DNA of 64,000 bases from Geosiphon pyriformis (taxonomy: Eukaryota > Glomeromycota > Glomeromycetes > Archaeosporales > Geosiphonaceae), in NCBI GenBank assembly GCA_016748015.1, contig JAAOMT010000040.1, positions 62,001 to 126,000 on the forward strand, given 5' to 3'. The position numbers were made by a program, and so were the translations under genes. Below are positions 59,171-64,000 of this stretch, piece after piece. The notes below the pieces were generated by a model. That model was not told where the DNA came from. It worked only from the letters and a program-made list of their open reading frames with translations, and ran no database searches. Positions within the stretch are counted from its first letter, which is position 1; every line of letters starts with the position of its first letter.

Positions 59171-60140
59171 TCAAACGTTGACGTTGGTATTGACAGCACC
59201 TTGATTTCGTCGCAATATTTGGGTTGGCTGTTTTTTTTGTTCAATAAGCTCATTTGGTTCTAAAGAAAGTGTCGATTTTCGAATTTCTCTTTGTTGAGTG
59301 GTAAAAGTTGGCGATAATAAAGACACCTTGTGATTATTGGTAGTTTCTCGTGCCACAGATTTAGCAGCGCTTTTTTTCAAAATTTCTTTTTCTTTATCTC
59401 CTTGACTAATAATAACAGTGCCCTCTAGACTGGAATTAAACAATTTCTTTCCCTTATCCTGAGATGAGTCATAATGACTTCTTCCTTGATCACTGTTCTT
59501 TCCTTTGGTCTTTTTCGGTGAATTAATAGCAAGACTCTTGTCATTTATATCTCGATTTGTCCCAAAAATTTTTTGCCGCGCAGCGTAATAATCAGCCTCA
59601 CGCTTTTCCAAAGATCTTTCTGAGGGATCTAAATGTGATTGAGTTCTCCTCATCGAGTCCGACTCTTTTGGTCGTTTTAATACCTGGAGCTTGTATGAAA
59701 CAGTTCGATGAGGTAGACTCGATTAGGAATAAAATATCTCTTAGAGTAGCAAAGAATAGAGAGTTTCGTTAAAACCTACCTCTGGAACATAAGTTGTTCG
59801 TGCCGTATCAGTTCTTATGATTATAGGTTGAACATGGGTATTTCTAAGTACAAAAAGAAAATAGGTGGAAATCAACTTGAATTTAGCGCGATAAAAAGAA
59901 GTCTAAATATATATACATACGCCTCATTCCAAATTTGCTTGTTCTTAGAATGCTCGTCTACAATTTTTATAGGTTTTGGGTCAAACTGAGTATTGATTAC
60001 AAAGAGTATGGTTTGAAAGAAAGGGTGAAAACGAAATAAACCAAATGATGAGAGTAATAGCCACATATTAATGTGATATAGAAATTTACCCCAGCATCTG
60101 CTGCTGCTTCCCAGTCATCCCATGGATCTTCGTGAGCCAT
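59171..60140 (-). CDS. SUZ-domain protein, SZRD1-like
   Basis: SUZ domains bind RNA, and SZRD1-type proteins are small conserved eukaryotic proteins of poorly known role. Four exons on the minus strand: 60090-60140, 59921-59985, 59780-59843, 59171-59683, joining in phase to 230 residues. The N-terminus MAHEDPWDDWEAAADAG matches the acidic SWEEAAD start of SZRD1. The SUZ core runs from about residue 60 to 101: VLKRPKESDS, then LEKREADYYAARQKIFG, the typical REAxYxxARxxIFG text. The C-terminal half is Lys/Ser/Thr-rich, low-complexity and longer than in animal SZRD1. Start choice: the ATG at 60138-60140 opens the conserved N-terminal motif. The gene is flanked by decayed repeats on its 5' side. 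Confidence 0.88.
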
Positions 60141-61008
60141 AACTTATATTAGGGTTGTAATTTTTTAGAGAAAGAGAGAGAGAGGGGTAAAGTATTATGA
60201 TGAAGAAACCGATACTTAATGGTTAGTAAAAGCAAGAGATTGCCTTGTTAGCCAGCGTGATTATTTGTACACACTTTTTTTTCGGCTAAATTCATCAATA
60301 AATGTATGTATCAATTCTAAAAATTTCTAAAAATTAATTGTAATAGTAATAAAAAAGTTTTTACTTGAAATCAGAAAATCAATTATTAAAGTTGTTTTTA
60401 ATTTAAAAAAATAATGATGTTATAAAGAAAATTTTAATTAATTTTTCAAAATTATTTAACATATGTTACAAATATATTAGTTTAATTGAACAAAAAAAAA
60501 CAAATTAACCCAAAATATGTATTTTCAAATAAATTTTAAAATAAAGAATTTATAAGTAAAAATTATATTAAAAACAACAAAAATATTAATAATAGAAAAA
60601 AAACCTAAAAATTAAATTTTTAATTATAAACAATATTGATATTTAAAATATTTTATTAAATTTAAAATTTAATAAAAAAAACCAATAAAAATAAGATTAT
60701 TTTTAAAGTTTAAAATTTATATATATATATATTCAATACATATTATATATAATTAATATAAAAAAACCTTAAATTTAAAAATTTTACTTGATTAAAATTT
60801 TTTAAATTATTATTAAAAACAATAAATTAGTTATAACAGTTATAATTAATGTAAAATAATAAAATTATTATTATTAAAAAAAATCAATAGTAATAATAAA
60901 ATTTATTTTTTAATATTAATTAATTTAAAAGTTTTATTAAGAAATAAATGAATTTTAGCATTCTTCCTTTGCGATATAGTTGGTTTAGAAAAGTTTAGAT
61001 TTTTTTTT
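60141..61008. other. Upstream of SUZ-domain gene, then AT-rich spacer
   Basis: The first 150-170 bases should contain the promoter and 5' UTR of the SUZ-domain gene; a GAGAGAGAGAGAG run lies at about 60171-60185. From about 60300 the DNA is decayed AT-rich spacer without a gene. Confidence 0.45.
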
Positions 61009-61278
61009 TATATTTAACGAGTGAAGCCCATCCCTTATCTAGTACAATACAACAACTACGTGTTCCAAACTAGACGCAGATCACGCACTTACTACATATG
61101 ACTAGCCACTCGGGCTGATCAAGGCAACACTATGAATCTATTCTTACATTAACAACATCTCCGACACCAGAGTAAAAAGAACACGGCAAGCGCGTTCTAA
61201 AAAGCACACCGAACGCTTCATAGACACCCAGCAAATGTACCGTCCCATCCGACAGTGAGACAGACAAACCACGAAAAA
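61009..61278 (-). mobile_element. LINE-E, short CpG-rich 3' fragment
   Basis: A 270-bp minus-strand fragment: the LINE 3' UTR (61009-61129) plus the last 50 or so codons of ORF2 (61130-61278), whose translation (LLGVYEAFGVLF, then SGVGDVVNVRIDS before the stop) aligns with the C-termini of copies A-D. Similarity ends abruptly at about 61278, a severe 5' truncation. It holds 14 CG dinucleotides by my count, against none in the matching part of copy D. It is therefore the least decayed LINE piece in the window, sitting between AT-rich relics. Confidence 0.85.
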
Positions 61279-62109
61279 AATTATAGACTGTATATATAAT
61301 TTATATAATTACAATTAATTGTAACTTATATAATATAATAAAAAATCCAACATAATATAATTTTAAAAATATTTTAACAAAATATTAATAAATTTAAAAA
61401 TAAAGAAAATTATTTATTATATAAATTGTAATTAATTATTTAAAATTATAATTATGTAAAAATTAACAATTATTAAATTTTTTTTCTCTTATATTTTTAT
61501 AATTATAACCAGAATTAAAAATAAAAGAGTTGTAATTCCTTTATTTTCTAAAGCATTTGGTGATATTTTTTTTTATTAATATAATACTTATAATTGTTAA
61601 AACTGCTTAATAGTATTTTATAAAAGTATTTCTTTTAAGTAATATAAAAATAAACCAGTTTTTGCTAATTTTAAACCACTATTTTTGAGTTTAAGTAAAA
61701 GTTTTTTTTATTTAAAGTTTTTTTTTAAGCAATTAATTAAGGCCAGTTCTAATATAATTGTTATTATTGTAAAGAATTTTAGAATTTTTAATAGTAAGCC
61801 AATAATAAAACTATTTTTTCTTTACCATTTTTTTATTTTTGCTTAAATAACCAAAAAAATCTGAAAAACAAAAAAACAAACTTTTCTTTTTCTTTTTTTT
61901 AAAGCAATTAATTTCTTTAAAATACTTAAAAAAAAAATTTTTTTTGATGTTTTTTAAAGTATTACTTGTTTTTTAAAGTTTGTTTCTTCTTTTATAAAAA
62001 GTAAAACATTGATTTTATTTAGTTTTTTTAATATTTTTACCAGTTTTATATAATAACTTTGATTATAATACTTAATTTAAATTTAACTATAAACAATACT
62101 ACTTTTTTT

Positions 62110-62111
62110 AA

Positions 62112-62154
<43 letters not shown>
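62110..62154. repeat. (AAT)n microsatellite
   Basis: About fifteen uninterrupted AAT units. LINE tails in this window are (TAA)n or (AAAAT)n, so it may mark the 3' end of an erased plus-strand copy. Confidence 0.85.
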
Positions 62155-63262
62155 GTAACATATTTATTAAAATTAGTACATGACTAAATTGTTTATTATA
62201 TTAAATTTTGGCTAATATTTACCAATTTTAAAACCAAACCAAATTGTGTTTTTGTATATAATTTTAATTAATTTATTAAATTATTTAATCTTAAAAATTA
62301 AATAAATTAAATAAAAACTAAAGTATTTTTTTTGTTTTTTAATAATATTAATTTTGGTAGTATTTAGAAAACTATTAATAATTATTAAAAAAATTTTAAA
62401 TAAATAATTTTTGTTTTAATATTTAATATTTTTTTTAAAATTAAAGTGACTTTTATTAAAATTATTTTTTAATTTGTGCATAATTTTATTAATTTAAAAT
62501 TAATTTTTAAAAACAATATTAAACAATATTATATAAAATTTGCTTTTTAAATTTTTTTAAATTTTGTTAATTAAATTATGATTGTTAATTTTTAATTTTT
62601 ATTACTTTAAAGATTGTTAAATTTTTTGTAATGTTTATTATTATTGTTATTTTTATTATTGTTTATATAATGTTTTTTTACATTTTTGTTAATAATATTG
62701 TAAATACTTTAAGTATTTTTGGTAAAATTTTCAAGATTAATTTGAATTTTATTAGTTAATAACAATATATTATTTTGTATTTTAAAAGTTTTAAAGCTAT
62801 TAAAACAATTTTTGCTTGTTAATTGATTTTAATAATAAAAAATTGTATTAAAATATATTTTTTAATTAGAAAAAAATTATTATTTTTTATAATATATTTA
62901 AGATTAAATTAATTAATTTTTTTTCTAATTATATTGTATTTAAGATTAATAAATTAAATTTTTAGATTTATAATCACACTTGTTTTATTTTTTATTTTTT
63001 TTACGTTTTTTTAATAATTAAGATATACTAGTATTATTATTATTATTATTTTTGGTTTTTAAAAGAATTTAAATATTAAAAATTATTAAAATTAATACTT
63101 TAAAAAAGAATTATATTTTAAAAAAATTTTAATTATTAATATTGTTTCAAAATATTAAGATTTAAGTTATTTGACTTTAAATTACAAAGCATTTTTATTT
63201 TTATTTTTAAAATTTTTGCTTAAATTTGTAATTAGTTTTAAAATAGAAATAAAATACAACTT

Positions 63263-63287
63263 AAAATAAAATAAAATAAAATAAAAT
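63263..63287. repeat. (AAAAT)n microsatellite
   Basis: Five AAAAT units, the same unit as the LINE-A tail, within AT-rich relic sequence. Confidence 0.85.
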
Positions 63288-63698
63288 TTTTTGATTTTAA
63301 TTTAAGTAAGAAAATAATTAATTTTAAGATAGAAATAAAATACAACTTAAAATAATACTTAAAATAATATATAAATTAAAATCATTAAAAACATATTTTT
63401 AAATAAAAAAACTTTTATTAAAATAATAATACTATAAAAATTAAATACAATCTAATATTAGATTTAATCTTTAAAAAACTGTTAATTAAATAGATAACTT
63501 GATTAAAAATAATTATATTTTTTAAAAGTATATGCATAAAATAACTGCTTAATATATAGGTTTTTTTTTAATAAATTCAGAATAATATAGTTTTAATTAA
63601 CTTAATTCAACTGGTTATATATAGCCAAAGGATAAATTACATCTTTTTTATAATATTTTTTTATTGTATGATTTGAAATAATGATTAGATTACACTTT

Positions 63699-63730
63699 AT
63701 TATAATATAATATAATATAATATAATATAA
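63699..63730. repeat. (TATAA)n microsatellite
   Basis: About six TATAA units in AT-rich relic sequence. Confidence 0.85.
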
Positions 63731-64000
63731 CAATAAAAAATGATAAAAATAATGATAAAAATTATACCATAAGCAATTTAAAAATAAAAACAAAAACATA
63801 TTAATTATTTAAAAAGTAACTAATTTAATAAATAATGTTTATTTGTTTATTTAATTTAGACAAAAAAAAAGGAAAAAAATCCTATTTTACCAATACCGAA
63901 GCCACAAATGCCCAGTAAAGTGGCACTCAGATATTAATATAGTAACTGAAAATTGACACAAACCAAACCACTTATAAATCATGACAACATGCTTCAAATT

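Larger units (their letters stand above)
61279..64000. other. Extremely AT-rich repeat-derived region
   Basis: No gene recognised. A few simple repeats are present and listed separately. A 26-bp direct repeat (ATAGAAATAAAATACAACTT) occurs at about 63244 and 63329. The last 120 bases become less AT-rich, and one frame there (from 63921) may be the start of another LINE endonuclease, too short to call. Confidence 0.4.

Noticed and set aside
62110-62154. CRISPR-like or satellite array
   Set aside because: It is a plain trinucleotide microsatellite with no spacers.
63885-64000. Possible start of another LINE endonuclease (WHSDINIVTEN from 63921)
   Set aside because: Only about a dozen residues resemble the WHK..ISIVTETKL block and a stop follows; too short to call without sequence beyond the window.
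1-64000. tRNA or rRNA genes
   Set aside because: No cloverleaf-like or rRNA-like segments were noticed by eye; a dedicated scan was not possible here.

Overview
The window looks like part of a glomeromycotinan (arbuscular mycorrhizal) fungal genome, closest in style to Rhizophagus. The evidence is small intron-rich eukaryotic genes in moderately AT-rich islands, a surrounding sea of extremely AT-rich decayed transposons, and repeat families (APE-type LINEs with an RNase H domain, a FAR1/MULE transposase) that I associate with these fungi. The taxon is an inference from gene and repeat style, not from a search.

Five single-copy genes sit in two islands. Island 1 (about 2.4-13.9 kb) holds mitochondrial citrate synthase (minus, 7 exons), an ERF4/Golgin-A7-family palmitoyltransferase subunit (plus, 4 exons), the mitochondrial import motor subunit TIM44 (minus, 8 exons) and a DUF7918-type protein with a SUMO-related tail (plus, 3 exons). 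ERF4 and TIM44 are convergent; TIM44 and the DUF7918 gene are divergent and share an upstream region. Island 2 (about 57.6-60.2 kb) holds a SUZ-domain (SZRD1-like) gene (minus, 4 exons) next to a Tc1/mariner relic. Exon joins were placed by eye from GT..AG sites; reading phase is consistent through every gene, but only the protein-family match supports them.

Most of the rest derives from LINEs. I label the copies: A (plus, 34.4-41.2 kb), B (plus, 42.4-49.2 kb) and D (minus, 49.7-56.4 kb) are full length, about 6.8 kb, with recognisable target-site duplications. C (minus, 22.5-26.4 kb) is 5'-truncated. E (minus, 61.0-61.3 kb) is a short CpG-rich 3' piece. F (minus, 14.4-21.2 kb) is a full-length but heavily decayed copy. 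G (minus, 1-2.0 kb), H (minus, 26.5-30.2 kb), I (plus, 56.6-57.0 kb) and J (minus, 22.2 kb) are relics. ORF1 has RRM-like domains and a degenerate CCHC knuckle. ORF2 has an APE endonuclease, reverse transcriptase, RNase H and a C-terminal zinc motif. ORF1 and ORF2 overlap by an ATGA tetranucleotide in four copies. A decayed FAR1/MULE transposase lies at 31.3-33.6 kb.

The main biological signal is the mode of decay. Copies A and B keep one unbroken reading frame over about 4.7 kb of ORF2 while carrying many nonsense codons, nearly all explained by C-to-T or G-to-A changes. The copies form a series from CpG-rich (E) to almost pure AT (F, H). No copy here encodes an intact ORF1 or ORF2.
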